The notes beneath the pieces are model-generated. The model was given only the letters and a program-made list of their open reading frames with translations. It searched no databases and was not told where the DNA came from. This document shows positions 1 to 9,195 of a DNA stretch of 40,241 nt, piece after piece. The stretch covers positions 1-40,241 of the forward strand of contig JADGAN010000046.1 of NCBI GenBank assembly GCA_015231955.1. The letters run 5' to 3'. The first letter of the stretch is position 1; every line of letters begins with the position of its first letter. The DNA comes from Oligoflexia bacterium. GTDB taxonomy: Bacteria; Bdellovibrionota; Bacteriovoracia; Bacteriovoracales; Bacteriovoracaceae. A program made the translations under genes and the position numbers.

Positions 1-121
1 AACTGGCAACTGTCCCCGCTAGCTTCACACTGGAACTGCTAACAAATACTGCTACCAGCCACCCTGCTACCTGCTTGCTGGATTTGTAAAACTGTTTTAC
101 TGGAATCCAGTTTAAACTTAC
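1..121. repeat. Left copy of a 121-bp inverted repeat bounding the window
   Basis: This stretch is the reverse complement of 39998-40118, with one difference seen (the left copy gives GGTGGCT in reverse complement where the right copy has GGTAGCT). Inside are a repeated TGCTACC word (51-70) and a strong compound hairpin at 78-110: CTGGATT (78-84) pairs with AATCCAG (104-110), and GTAAAAC (86-92) pairs with GTTTTAC (94-100). It ends in the palindrome AGTTTAAACT (109-118). It codes for nothing obvious. Because the window begins inside it, the left edge of the repeat may lie outside. It looks like a dispersed REP- or MITE-like element, but no transposase is attached to it. Confidence 0.93.
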
Positions 122-158
122 AAAAAAGATAACTATCAAAATAGCTTCAGATTCAATT

Positions 159-572
159 ATGGCAAGATATAAAATATCAAAAATTTTATGGAGTGATTCT
201 GTTTTAGTGAATAGTTTTGTTATTGTGTTAGTCATGATGATACTCGGTAGTTTGAGTTCCAATTTTGATAAGGGGATTTTTTTGAGTCTGAGTATGGTCG
301 TGTTTGTCTTGTTGTTTTATGAAAATTACAAAAAAATGTGCGTAAGTGAGAAATCTAACGATATTGTTATTGAAAAAAACATTCTTTCGCCTGCAGTATG
401 CGCTTTCATTCCTGCTTTGTATTTGCCATTAGTCATTATTAATCATTACTTTCCATTGTCAACAAATGTAAATATTATCGTGCTAGTAAACGTATCTTTA
501 CCATTGGTTACAATCCCAATGTTTTTCGCTTACGCTTTGCTTTGCAATCAAAAGAAAAGAGAGTGCGCCTAA
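159..572 (+). CDS. Small four-helix membrane protein, unknown function
   Basis: The 137-residue product has about four hydrophobic segments, near residues 15-35, 39-55, 78-97 and 103-128, a short basic N-terminus and a Lys/Arg-rich C-terminus. This suggests an inner-membrane protein with both ends in the cytoplasm. I recognise no family. No good ribosome site precedes the ATG, so the start is uncertain. The gene stands alone between the left inverted repeat and an intrinsic terminator that overlaps its last codons, so it is a single-gene transcription unit. That it is real rests on its length, its sensible membrane topology and the terminator. Confidence 0.6.
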   Translation: MARYKISKILWSDSVLVNSFVIVLVMMILGSLSSNFDKGIFLSLSMVVFVLLFYENYKKMCVSEKSNDIVIEKNILSPAVCAFIPALYLPLVIINHYFPLSTNVNIIVLVNVSLPLVTIPMFFAYALLCNQKKRECA

Positions 573-596
573 TAAGCTGGGCACTCTCTTTTTTTT
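558..596 (+). terminator. Intrinsic terminator after the small membrane protein
   Basis: A nine-base-pair perfect stem (AGAGAGTGC at 558-566 pairing with GCACTCTCT at 581-589) is followed by a run of eight T. The left arm lies inside the last codons of the preceding gene, whose stop is at 570-572. Confidence 0.9.
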
Positions 597-740
597 ATTA
601 AAATTTATTGAGACAAGATAACATCTTGAAATTATTTTTTTAAAATAATATTTTTTTCAAAGAAGAACTAATCTCCTTGTTTTTCAGAGAATTCGATTAT
701 GATGAAAAGAACAGTAGGACTCTTTAAGGAGAATATGAGA

Positions 741-1997
741 ATGAAAATTCGAATTCATGTCAAGCAAATCAAAGAGCGTTTACAACGCCTCCATCAAACG
801 CTATCGCCCTATTTTACTTGTACCCTTGGCATGATGGGCATCGTTGGGTTCGTGCTTTATCCTGTGATTGGTGAGTGTAAGAAGTTCAATATTGAAGAGA
901 TCAGGACGATGATGGCCTTTATTCCGGTTCTTAGTGGTGTTAGTCCTATTAGTGTATGTAGTAGCTCTGTTCCTTCTAATGCTTGTACTCCGCCGGGGCA
1001 TGGGATTAACAGTGAAAGTGCAATTGGAAGTTATCAAACCCAATCTAGAACAACAGCGACAGGAGCAATCTATAAACAAATTATAGGCAAGTATCCTGTG
1101 TTGGGCAAGAATGCTTGGATTGATCCTAGAGGATTGATTTGGGGAGATATTGTGAGCAGTAATAAAATGAATTATAACGATGCTGTTCAATATTGTTTAA
1201 AGTTGAGTACACCAGCAATCTCTTGCCATCTACCTACTAAAGAGGAGTATGACACGATTAGCGAGAAAAATGGAGATAAGGGATGGAGATTGATGTCTGA
1301 CATGTCAGGCAAAGGATTTTGGTCGTCCTCGCTTCATCCTAATATCATAGACTACTCTTTCAACTTCAGTGGCACTTCGGGTTCCGTGGATTATCATAAT
1401 GGACATAACAATTATTATGCACGTTGTGCTTGTCGTGAAATTAGCATTGGCAGCGGAAGTGCAATTGGAAGTTATCAAACCCAATCTAAAACAACAGCGA
1501 CCGGAGCAATTTATAAACAAATTATAGGCAAGCATCCTGTGCTAGGTGAGAGTGCTGGGATTGATTCTAGTGGAAATGGAAGTTATCAAACCCAATCTAA
1601 AACAACAGAGACCGGAGCAATTTTTAAACAAATTATAGGCAAGCATCCTGTGTTAGGCGATAATGCTTGGATTGATCCTACTGGGTTGATTTGGGGAGAT
1701 ATTGTGAGCAGCAATCAAATGAATTATGATGATGCTGTTCAATATTGTTTAAAGATGAGTACACCAGCAATCTCTTGCCATCTACCCACTTACTATGAGT
1801 ATAAGAATATTAGTGCGTTAAAAAATGGAAATAAGGGTTGGAAACTAATGTCTGGCATGTCAGGCAAAATGTTTTGGTTGCCCAGTGATACATCTCATCT
1901 CACAGAATCAGAATACTACTTCAGTGGCCTTTTGGGGCGCGTGCACTATGATAATCGTAGCGATACCAATCATGTACGTTGTGTTTGTCGCAATTAG
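741..1997 (+). CDS. Surface/secreted protein with two Lcl (DUF1566-type) domains
   Basis: A basic N-terminus and one hydrophobic segment end at a GECKKF motif. A Ser/Cys-rich linker follows, then two copies of a domain with the Lcl_C/DUF1566 pattern (W-I-D-P-x-G-L-I-W-G-D, DAVQYC, CHLPT, G-W-x-L-M, a final R-C-x-C-R). These lie near 1117-1440 and 1669-1995. A roughly 30-residue module (GSYQTQS...TTxTGAI...KQIIGK) stands before each domain and once more, alone, between them. Such domains are found in secreted lectin-like or adhesin-like proteins; the ligand is unknown. AAGGAG (726-731) lies 9 nt before ATG 741, so I prefer this start to ATG 699 or 735. Conserved cysteines suggest disulfides outside the cytoplasm. 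Confidence 0.85.
   Translation: MKIRIHVKQIKERLQRLHQTLSPYFTCTLGMMGIVGFVLYPVIGECKKFNIEEIRTMMAFIPVLSGVSPISVCSSSVPSNACTPPGHGINSESAIGSYQTQSRTTATGAIYKQIIGKYPVLGKNAWIDPRGLIWGDIVSSNKMNYNDAVQYCLKLSTPAISCHLPTKEEYDTISEKNGDKGWRLMSDMSGKGFWSSSLHPNIIDYSFNFSGTSGSVDYHNGHNNYYARCACREISIGSGSAIGSYQTQSKTTATGAIYKQIIGKHPVLGESAGIDSSGNGSYQTQSKTTETGAIFKQIIGKHPVLGDNAWIDPTGLIWGDIVSSNQMNYDDAVQYCLKMSTPAISCHLPTYYEYKNISALKNGNKGWKLMSGMSGKMFWLPSDTSHLTESEYYFSGLLGRVHYDNRSDTNHVRCVCRN
1017..1658 (+). repeat. Three direct copies of a 90-bp coding repeat
   Basis: Near-identical DNA occurs at 1017-1106, 1458-1547 and 1578-1658, inside the Lcl-domain gene. The first and third copies precede a full domain. The second is followed by only a few codons (SAGIDSSGN) before the third begins, as expected from an unequal duplication or a domain deletion. 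Confidence 0.9.
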
Positions 1998-2027
1998 TGT
2001 TTGTCTAGATTGGATAGAACATCAATC

Positions 2028-2060
2028 GGAACTACTCGAGCTTAATTGATCGGTAGTTCC
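2028..2060 (+). terminator. Possible weak terminator hairpin after the Lcl protein
   Basis: GGAACTAC (2028-2035) can pair with GTAGTTCC (2053-2060) across a 17-nt loop, followed by only three T. It lies about 30 bp past the stop of the Lcl gene. It may be a terminator or mRNA-end structure; the T tract is poor. Confidence 0.4.
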
Positions 2061-2187
2061 TTTGCCGTGTCGGCAAGCAAAGTTACCCTCAATAAAATTT
2101 TTTCCAGGATCTGTTGGTGTTGATCGACGAGAAGGTGGTAAATGATTCGATCTTAATGAGGTTGTGGAAGTAGATGTTAGGAATAGA

Positions 2188-2379
2188 TTATTTTTTTTGG
2201 GGGGAAATCTTTTTTTGTTTATTCACAGGGAGTTTGATCGATGCCATGGCAGCGTCGATTTTGCTCTTCTTGAATTTTTTGCATTCGCCGGTTGTAGGGA
2301 AGAGTAGAGATCCTAGAATGCAGATGATGGATAGGGCAAAAATTAAGTTTGATGCTAGATTTTGTTTTCTTTTTTTCAT
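2188..2379 (-). CDS. Short secreted peptide sharing the GECKKF leader
   Basis: The 63-residue product has a Lys-rich start, a hydrophobic core (about residues 10-27) and then GECKKF followed by a Lys-rich tail. The segment I-L-G-S-L-L-F-P-x-x-GECKKF closely resembles the leader of the Lcl-domain protein at 741-1997 (I-V-G-F-V-L-Y-P-V-I-GECKKF), so the two proteins share a leader module. A ribosome site (AGGAGAA, GGAG at 2385-2388) is well placed before the ATG, which supports translation on this strand. The overlapping reading frame on the other strand has no such signal. The product is either an exported small peptide or the stub of a larger lost protein; its function is unknown. Confidence 0.6.
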   Translation of the reverse strand: MKKRKQNLASNLIFALSIICILGSLLFPTTGECKKFKKSKIDAAMASIKLPVNKQKKISPQKK

Positions 2380-2712
2380 CTTTTCTCCTGGTGATTGTTT
2401 CGTTTTTAGCGCCTATAGAGATCATCTTATCACTGTTTAATGAAGATCATTTTTAGAGAATAAGCAAGTTGAACGATTTCATTGAGTTGCTTGTTTTCTA
2501 GAGTGGTAATGATTGTTGTTTACCTCCAATATTATTTTGCGAGTTAGAGTAGCAATAGAATTTTTTGAGTCAATAGTAGGTGGAAAATTGGCAGGGGAGT
2601 TAAGGGAGAGTTTGAAATCAAAAGTATAAAGTATTAGATTTCCTGCAATAGAGAAAAATAACCCAATAACAAGGGAAGAAATAACTTAAACTGTGAATGA
2701 AGGATTTTTTTT
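2380..2712. other. Intergenic region between divergent genes
   Basis: This stretch of about 330 bp holds the upstream region of the short GECKKF peptide (minus strand) and of the giant ankyrin gene (plus strand). A possible weak plus-strand promoter is TTGAAA (around 2611) followed 17 bp later by TAGATT. AAGGA just before 2713 is the ribosome site of the ankyrin gene. I see no RNA gene or other open frame here. Confidence 0.5.
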
Positions 2713-5700
2713 ATGGGGGATTATGGGATGTTAAAAATAAATTATTTATTGTTCCTGTTGTTGATGACCATTGTGTCCTTTAGTGGAATTGCGAAAGAGC
2801 ATGAGATATTCTCGCTTATTCAGGATAATCATGAATCAAGTGTGAAGCGGTTGATTGAAAAAGATTTGTCGGTGGTGAATGTGAAAGACAAGGATGGAGA
2901 TACTCCGCTGATGTATGCGGTGAGGGCGGGGCATCTTGCTATGGTGAAGAGACTTGTTGAAAAGGGAGCAGCGATTAATGCTGAAAATAAGCGTGGCCTT
3001 ACGGCGTTGATGGAGGCCATCTCTACTGAGAATAATGATATTGTTAAATATTTATTAAAAAAAGGTGCTCGATACAATGAGAAGGATAGTTCTGGTCGTT
3101 CAGTTTTGGATGTTGTGGAAAGCCGTGGGAATAAAAAGCTAGAAAAGGTGCTGCAGAAACAGAAGAGTAAGGATGAGAAACAGGCCAATAAAGTTATTGA
3201 GTTGATTCGCAAGGGGAAGGTCGGTGCGGTGATGGAGATGATTCGCCAGGATCCTGAAGTTGTCGTGTTAAGAGATGAAGCAGGATCAACATTGTTAATG
3301 CATGCTGTTCAAAGCGGCCAGGAAGAATTGGTAAACTTTTTTATAGAAAATGGGGCCAATATCAATGCAAAAAATACAAAAGGAGTGACTCCTTTGATGT
3401 TTGCTGCAAAGAAAGGTACGCAAAGTGAGGCGATGGTGGCCCTTTTGTTGGCAAAAGGGGCCAGCTATCGTGAGAAGGATCACTTGGGAAAAACTGCATT
3501 CGATCTTGCTTTAGAGAAGAGAAATAAGCGTGTGGCCAATTTATTGAGGCGACATCGAGGGATAAGTGAGAAGTTGATCTTTGAGTTAATTAAAGACGAT
3601 GATCGTGAGGGCATCAATCAATTAATCGCGATAGATCCTTCGGTGCTGGCGTTAAAGGATACTGCAGGGAACTCCACTCTTGTCTACGCCGTCTTAAGCA
3701 ACAATATGGAGTTGGTCAAGAGGTTGGAGTTAGATGTTAATACAAAAAATAGCAAGGGTGTCACTCCGCTTATGTATGCGGCCATGGATCCTGAGCGAAC
3801 ACAGATTCTCTCCTATTTACTGGCCAAAGGTGCCAATTATAATGAAAAGGATAGTGATGGTCGCACTGCCTTTGATATCGCATCAGCAAGGGGTAACGTG
3901 CTTGGTGTTGAGCTTTTAAAACATCATAAGGGAGTTACAGAAAAATTAATTTTTGATTTGATTCGAGATGATGATAATGAAGGAGTGAGTGAATTAATAG
4001 AGAGTGATCCTTCCATTATTCACCAAAGAGATGAGCATGGGGACACTGTGCTGATGTATGCGGTGAGAGCTAATAATTTGAATCTGGTTAAAGCAATGAT
4101 CAAGAAGGGTGCTCGATATGATGAAAAAAATCTTGAGGGAAAAATAGCATTAGATTTTGGGAATATACTGATTCGAGATTACTTATTGAAACACAAGATT
4201 AATAAGGAGCGATTGATTTTTGATCTTCTAAAAGCGGATGATTTGGATGGAGTTCATCAATTGATTAAAAAAAATCGTGCAGTAGTGGATTATAAAGATC
4301 GATCAGGAGATAGCACTTTAGTGTATGCGATTTTAGGCCATCATCTCGATTTGGTTCGAGAATTGGTAGAACAAAATGCTTCTAATGTTAATAGCAAGAA
4401 TAATCAAGGGATCACTCCTTTAATGCATGCGAGTATGGGAAAAGATAACGAGGAGATTGTGCGCTATTTGCTTTCACAAGGGGCCAACTATAATGAAAAA
4501 GATCGTGCTGGCCGTACCGCTTTTGATATTGCTTCTGCCAATGGTAACGTTGAGTTATCCACAATTTTGAAAAGGCATAAATGTATAGAAGAAAAATTAA
4601 TTTTTGATTTGCTTCAAGATGATGATCTTGAGGGGGGCGGCCAATTAATCAGCAAAGATCCCTCGGTGATGATGTCCATCGATAAGGAAGGAGACACTCT
4701 TCTCACCTATGCTATTTTAGGCCATCATTTTTATTTGGTCAAAAAATTAATTGGAGCAGGGATCAAGGTTAATACTCAAAATAGGATGGGTATCACTCCT
4801 CTTATGTATGCGGCCGCTACTGATGCTGATACGGATGAAAATGGTATTCAAATCATGAACTATTTACTGGATGAAGGGGCGGATTATAGTGTGAAAGATA
4901 GTGTTGGTCGCACCGCTTTGGATTTTGCTATTGGAACAGGCAATAGTGTAAAAGCTAAAATATTAAAACATCATAAGGGTATCGGTGAACAGTTAATTTT
5001 TGATCTGATTCGCGAGGGAGACCAAGATGGTATTGATCAATTAATGAAGAGAGACTCTTCCCTTCGTATCTTCAAGAAGAAAGATAATAGTGGAAATACA
5101 ACCCTTATGCACGCTATTAAAGCAAACAATTTTCCTCTTGTTAAAATATTGTTTGAAAACGGAGAGAGTATCAATGCGCAAAATAAGCAAAGGGAGACTC
5201 CGCTTATGGTGGCGGCCGCTACAAAAGAGGTAAAGGGAGAAATAATTGATTATCTGCTTAGTCATGGGGCAAAGGATGAGGACAAAAACCGCGCTGGTCA
5301 AACGGCATTGGATATTGCGAAGGCGATAAAAAATAGTGCGGCGTTGGATTCGTTGCTTAAATATAAGACCGATAAGGAAAAAGTTATTTTTGATCTTATT
5401 CAAAACGATGATCTTGTTGGCGTTCATCAGTTGTTAGAAAAAAATCCTAGTGCCATTTATTACAAGGATCAGTCAGGCGATACAACTATCGTCTACGCCA
5501 TTTTAGGAAATCATCTTGATTTTGTCCAAGAATTGGTGGCAAAGGGATTAGAGGTTAACAGTAAAAATAATTTAGGGATAACTCCTCTGATGTATGCGGT
5601 AATGGATGCAGACAATATTGAAATAGTTCAGTATTTGCTTTCACAAGGGGCCAGTTACAAGGAGAAAGATAGTGCTGGTCGAACGGCGTTTGATCTGGCC

Positions 5701-8700
5701 ACGGGCAAAGGAAACGCTTTAATGGCCAAGCTTTTGAAACGCCATAAGGCGGTGACAGAAAAACTAATTTTTGAGTTGATTAATGATGGAGATAGTGAAG
5801 GGATTGCGCAATTGATGGCGAAAGATCCTGCTATTATTCATGCTGTTGATAACAATGATAATACAGTTTTAATGCACGCGATTTTGAAAAAGAATTTTTC
5901 TCTTGCCGAAATATTGCTGCAAAAAGGATTGGACATTAATGAAGAGGATGCAAAGGGGATGACACCGCTTATGTTAGTAGTGGCGGCCAATGGTTCTTAT
6001 GAGATGATCGATTATCTTCTTCAGCATGGTGCTCATTACGATGAAAAAAATAATTCTGGTCAAACTGCTTTTGATATTGCTAAATCCAAAAAAAATAGTG
6101 TGATCTTTGATCAATTGCTTAAGTATAAAACAAATAAGGAGAGAGTGGTCTTTGATCTTATTCGAAAGAATGATCTTGTGGGCGTTCAACAGCTGTTGGA
6201 GAAAGATCCCAAAGTGCTTTATTATAAAGATCAATCAGGAGACTCCACTCTGGTCTATGCTATTTTAGGCAATCATATCGATTTGCTAGAAAAGTTTCTG
6301 ACAATCTCTAAAGGATCATTAGCATTAGATATCAATGGAAAAAATAATCAAGGTATTACGCCCTTAATGCATGCGTCTATGGATAAAGACAATATAGCGA
6401 TCATCAATTATTTGCTCGCGCACGGGGCGAATTATAATGAAAAAGATGGTGCTGGTCGAACGGCCTATGATATTGCGAGTAAGAATGGGAATGTGGTTAT
6501 GGCCAAGCTCTTAAAGCGGCATAAGGGGGTGACGGAGAAATTAATTTTTGAGTTGATCTCTGATGGCGATCATGAAGGGGTGCTGCAATTGATAGAGAAA
6601 GATGCTTCGATTGTTCGTGCTATTGATCCACAAGGAAATACCACGCTGATGCGTGCAGTTTTGGCAAATAATCTACCGCTTGTTAAAACATTGCTGCAAA
6701 AAGGGTTGGATATCAATGGAAAAAATAAGGATGAGATGACTCCGCTGATGTTGGCCGCTAGTGGGGGAAAAGATTTTAGAGAGATGATTGATTATCTCTT
6801 AAAGCAAGGTGCCCATTACGATGAAAAAAATAGTTCTGGGCAAACTGCTTTTGATCTAGCGAAAACGCATGGGCAGAGTGCAGTCTTTGAGCAAATGCTT
6901 CAGTTTAAGACGAACAAGGAAAAAGTTATTTTCGATCTCATACAGGGTAATAATCTTGTTGGAGTTCAAGAGCTCCTGAAAACAGACAAGAAAGCTATTC
7001 ATTATAAAAATCCATCGGGAAATAGCACACTGGTTTACGCGGTTCTTGGAAATCACCTCGATTTGATTCGTAGCTGTTTGGCCGCTGGGGTAGATATAAA
7101 TGGTAAAAATAATCAAGGGATCACTCCTTTGATGCATGCCTGTGTCGGTATGGATAAAGAGTTGAGTAAAGAGGGTACTGATCTTGTTCGTTATCTGCTC
7201 TCCCAAGGGGCAAATTACAATGAACGAGATTATTCGGGACGGACGGCGTTTGATATCGCTTCTGCTCGAGGGAACGGTGAATTGGCAACGCTGCTAAAGC
7301 GGCATAGGGCGGTTACGGAGAAACTTATTTTTGAGTTGATTGCCGATGGTGATAATTTGGGTATGGCGCAGCTAAAGGCCAAAGATCCTGCAATTGTAAA
7401 GGCGCTTGATCACGAGGGTAACACCACGCTAATGCATGCAATTTTCAAAAAGGATTTAGATTTGGTGAAAGAGTTGCTTCGTAAGGGATTAGATGTGAAT
7501 GCAAAAAATAATAGAGGAATCACGCCGCTCATGTTTGCGGCCAAGGATAAAGATTGTGCGGACATTGTGGATTACTTAATCTCAGAAGGGGCCGAGGTCA
7601 ATGAGAAGGATAAGAGTGGCAATACAGCTTTAACGTTTGCAGAGCAAGCGGGCAATCACGCTGTAGCAAAGTTATTTAGAGAGTGGGAGAGTGCTTATCG
7701 TACGATCTTTGCCAATGCTCAATTTAGAGTAGAGGGTGTTTATGAGAAAGTTCCTGCGAGTGGTGAGAACGGTGGAATTCATACCTATTTTACCAATGAT
7801 TTAAATCACCCTGTGGCCATCGGACTTTATCATCCTAGTGATATGAAACTCATGAGACAGGAAATTGTGTTGCCAGGGAGAAGACAACATCTTAGCGCTC
7901 CTTACGGATTACGCAGCGATTTTGGAGTAGCGATGATCTCGCCGGAGCATCCTCTTCTTCGAAAAATGATGAGCTTAGGCGATTGTGCTCTTCGAGATTC
8001 ATCGGAGTATTCTCTCAAGGCGAGCGACTATATCACTCGCGTTGATCACCTTTTAAATCACCCTGATGAGATCACAGGCATGGCACCACTTCATCAGGCG
8101 GCCTTTTCGGAAGATCCAAAAAAATTAGAGAAGCTGTTGCAAGATGGGGCCAATCCTAATCAACGAAACCCATTTACTTTAGAGACTCCTCTCCATACGG
8201 CCATCCGTGCCTTCGATGCTGATTGCGTGCAAGCTTTGTTAAATTTCGGCGCTGATCCTGTTTTGAAAAATGCTGGAGGTTGTAGTGCTGCAGAGCTATT
8301 ACGAAATGTTTGTGCGAAAGTACCGAGTTCGCTTGCGTATAAAAAAGATGAAGTCGAGTCGGTCTTTAAAATCGGCCAATTTTATGAACTCTTAAGAATG
8401 GGCAATTTCAAGCAGGCCAAACAATTTCTTATCGATCTATCCAAAGGCAATGTCCGCAGAAATGGCGTAGGAGTGGAAGATCGCTTCGTAATGATCAATC
8501 GGAACAATGGTGTGCTCTCTGCCCATGCCTCTGATACAAGATCGCTAGGAGTGGTTCGTAAAGATAATCAAATTTATCTTCTGGATAGCAATCGCGGAAT
8601 TTCCATTATACCAACTCATGGTGGAAAGCCGAAAGAGCAAATCTCTTTGACGTTTACTTTTGGAGAGCGGGCCCCTGGTGATTCTGGAGAGTTGAATATT

Positions 8701-9141
8701 AGAGATACTAAAGGCCCAGGAAATAAGACGTATCAAATTCCTTTGCCTTGCAAATTTAAAGGTGGGTCAGGGGTGTCTGAACTTGATGAGATTAAGAAGC
8801 AGTTTGCGGGGAATAAAAAGATCATTGAGATTTATACTAGGGCCTTAAAGCAAGCAGTGAGTAATGGAAATCTCAAAGCGTTTTTAATGAATTATATGAT
8901 TTTAAACATTAGTCAAGAAGAGGATGAAAATGATTTGTTTCTATCTGCAGTGGTACTTGCCTCTCTTGGATATGAGAATGCTGCAAAGGCAAGGCTTTTG
9001 AATTCAGCAACATCATTGGGAAGTAATGATGAAAAATATTTGCAACTGTATTCGGTCTTGATGTTTGCTGACGGAAACAAAAAAAGAGAGGTCTTGCTTG
9101 CGTTGCTAAAAAGTCAGGGGTTTAATATTTCAAAACTGTAG
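2713..9141 (+). CDS. Giant secreted ankyrin-repeat protein (2142 aa)
   Basis: A signal peptide (about residues 1-27, ending SGIA) is followed by about 1630 residues of ankyrin repeats arranged in higher-order modules of roughly 130 residues. Each module runs from an E-K-L-I-F-D-L-I start through G-D-T-x-L-x-Y-A, G-I-T-P-L-M-x-A, Y-L-L-x-x-G-A-x-Y-x-E-K-D and G-R-T-A-F-D-I-A to an L-L-K-R-H-K end. I count about 13 modules; the fourth is shortened by about one ankyrin unit. A non-ankyrin stretch follows (about residues 1665-1780), then two more ankyrin repeats (about 1785-1860), then a unique C-terminal region of about 280 residues that I do not recognise. Ankyrin arrays bind proteins; with the signal peptide, this one probably works in the periplasm, on the surface or in a partner cell. 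AAGGA sits 7-8 nt before ATG 2713. The gene stands alone. Confidence 0.93.
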   Translation: MGDYGMLKINYLLFLLLMTIVSFSGIAKEHEIFSLIQDNHESSVKRLIEKDLSVVNVKDKDGDTPLMYAVRAGHLAMVKRLVEKGAAINAENKRGLTALMEAISTENNDIVKYLLKKGARYNEKDSSGRSVLDVVESRGNKKLEKVLQKQKSKDEKQANKVIELIRKGKVGAVMEMIRQDPEVVVLRDEAGSTLLMHAVQSGQEELVNFFIENGANINAKNTKGVTPLMFAAKKGTQSEAMVALLLAKGASYREKDHLGKTAFDLALEKRNKRVANLLRRHRGISEKLIFELIKDDDREGINQLIAIDPSVLALKDTAGNSTLVYAVLSNNMELVKRLELDVNTKNSKGVTPLMYAAMDPERTQILSYLLAKGANYNEKDSDGRTAFDIASARGNVLGVELLKHHKGVTEKLIFDLIRDDDNEGVSELIESDPSIIHQRDEHGDTVLMYAVRANNLNLVKAMIKKGARYDEKNLEGKIALDFGNILIRDYLLKHKINKERLIFDLLKADDLDGVHQLIKKNRAVVDYKDRSGDSTLVYAILGHHLDLVRELVEQNASNVNSKNNQGITPLMHASMGKDNEEIVRYLLSQGANYNEKDRAGRTAFDIASANGNVELSTILKRHKCIEEKLIFDLLQDDDLEGGGQLISKDPSVMMSIDKEGDTLLTYAILGHHFYLVKKLIGAGIKVNTQNRMGITPLMYAAATDADTDENGIQIMNYLLDEGADYSVKDSVGRTALDFAIGTGNSVKAKILKHHKGIGEQLIFDLIREGDQDGIDQLMKRDSSLRIFKKKDNSGNTTLMHAIKANNFPLVKILFENGESINAQNKQRETPLMVAAATKEVKGEIIDYLLSHGAKDEDKNRAGQTALDIAKAIKNSAALDSLLKYKTDKEKVIFDLIQNDDLVGVHQLLEKNPSAIYYKDQSGDTTIVYAILGNHLDFVQELVAKGLEVNSKNNLGITPLMYAVMDADNIEIVQYLLSQGASYKEKDSAGRTAFDLATGKGNALMAKLLKRHKAVTEKLIFELINDGDSEGIAQLMAKDPAIIHAVDNNDNTVLMHAILKKNFSLAEILLQKGLDINEEDAKGMTPLMLVVAANGSYEMIDYLLQHGAHYDEKNNSGQTAFDIAKSKKNSVIFDQLLKYKTNKERVVFDLIRKNDLVGVQQLLEKDPKVLYYKDQSGDSTLVYAILGNHIDLLEKFLTISKGSLALDINGKNNQGITPLMHASMDKDNIAIINYLLAHGANYNEKDGAGRTAYDIASKNGNVVMAKLLKRHKGVTEKLIFELISDGDHEGVLQLIEKDASIVRAIDPQGNTTLMRAVLANNLPLVKTLLQKGLDINGKNKDEMTPLMLAASGGKDFREMIDYLLKQGAHYDEKNSSGQTAFDLAKTHGQSAVFEQMLQFKTNKEKVIFDLIQGNNLVGVQELLKTDKKAIHYKNPSGNSTLVYAVLGNHLDLIRSCLAAGVDINGKNNQGITPLMHACVGMDKELSKEGTDLVRYLLSQGANYNERDYSGRTAFDIASARGNGELATLLKRHRAVTEKLIFELIADGDNLGMAQLKAKDPAIVKALDHEGNTTLMHAIFKKDLDLVKELLRKGLDVNAKNNRGITPLMFAAKDKDCADIVDYLISEGAEVNEKDKSGNTALTFAEQAGNHAVAKLFREWESAYRTIFANAQFRVEGVYEKVPASGENGGIHTYFTNDLNHPVAIGLYHPSDMKLMRQEIVLPGRRQHLSAPYGLRSDFGVAMISPEHPLLRKMMSLGDCALRDSSEYSLKASDYITRVDHLLNHPDEITGMAPLHQAAFSEDPKKLEKLLQDGANPNQRNPFTLETPLHTAIRAFDADCVQALLNFGADPVLKNAGGCSAAELLRNVCAKVPSSLAYKKDEVESVFKIGQFYELLRMGNFKQAKQFLIDLSKGNVRRNGVGVEDRFVMINRNNGVLSAHASDTRSLGVVRKDNQIYLLDSNRGISIIPTHGGKPKEQISLTFTFGERAPGDSGELNIRDTKGPGNKTYQIPLPCKFKGGSGVSELDEIKKQFAGNKKIIEIYTRALKQAVSNGNLKAFLMNYMILNISQEEDENDLFLSAVVLASLGYENAAKARLLNSATSLGSNDEKYLQLYSVLMFADGNKKREVLLALLKSQGFNISKL
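2800..7690 (+). repeat. Nested ankyrin super-repeat (unit about 385-400 bp; dimer about 780 bp)
   Basis: Modules starting with the E-K-x-[IV]-F-[DE]-L motif lie near 3568, 3939, 4204, 4588, 4984, 5371, 5755, 6130, 6532, 6913 and 7315, with two more divergent ones near 2800 and 3187. From 5371 onward two module types alternate: type A (N-K-E-K-V-I-F-D-L, with Y-K-D-Q-S-G-D) and type B (T-E-K-L-I-F-E-L, with G-L-D-I-N). A-B dimers are spaced 759-783 bp. This indicates recent amplification of a two-module unit. Confidence 0.85.
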
Positions 9142-9195
9142 TTAAAGAGGAAATAAGATAACAAAAATATATTAATTGAATATAGGGTGTGCAAG

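Noticed and set aside
801-1190. Minus-strand open frame of 129 codons
   Set aside because: It lies wholly inside the Lcl gene, has no ribosome site and its product is low in any family pattern.
2174-2440. Plus-strand open frame opposite the GECKKF peptide
   Set aside because: There is no ribosome site and the sequence is a hydrophobic mirror of the minus-strand gene, which has both a ribosome site and a recognisable leader.
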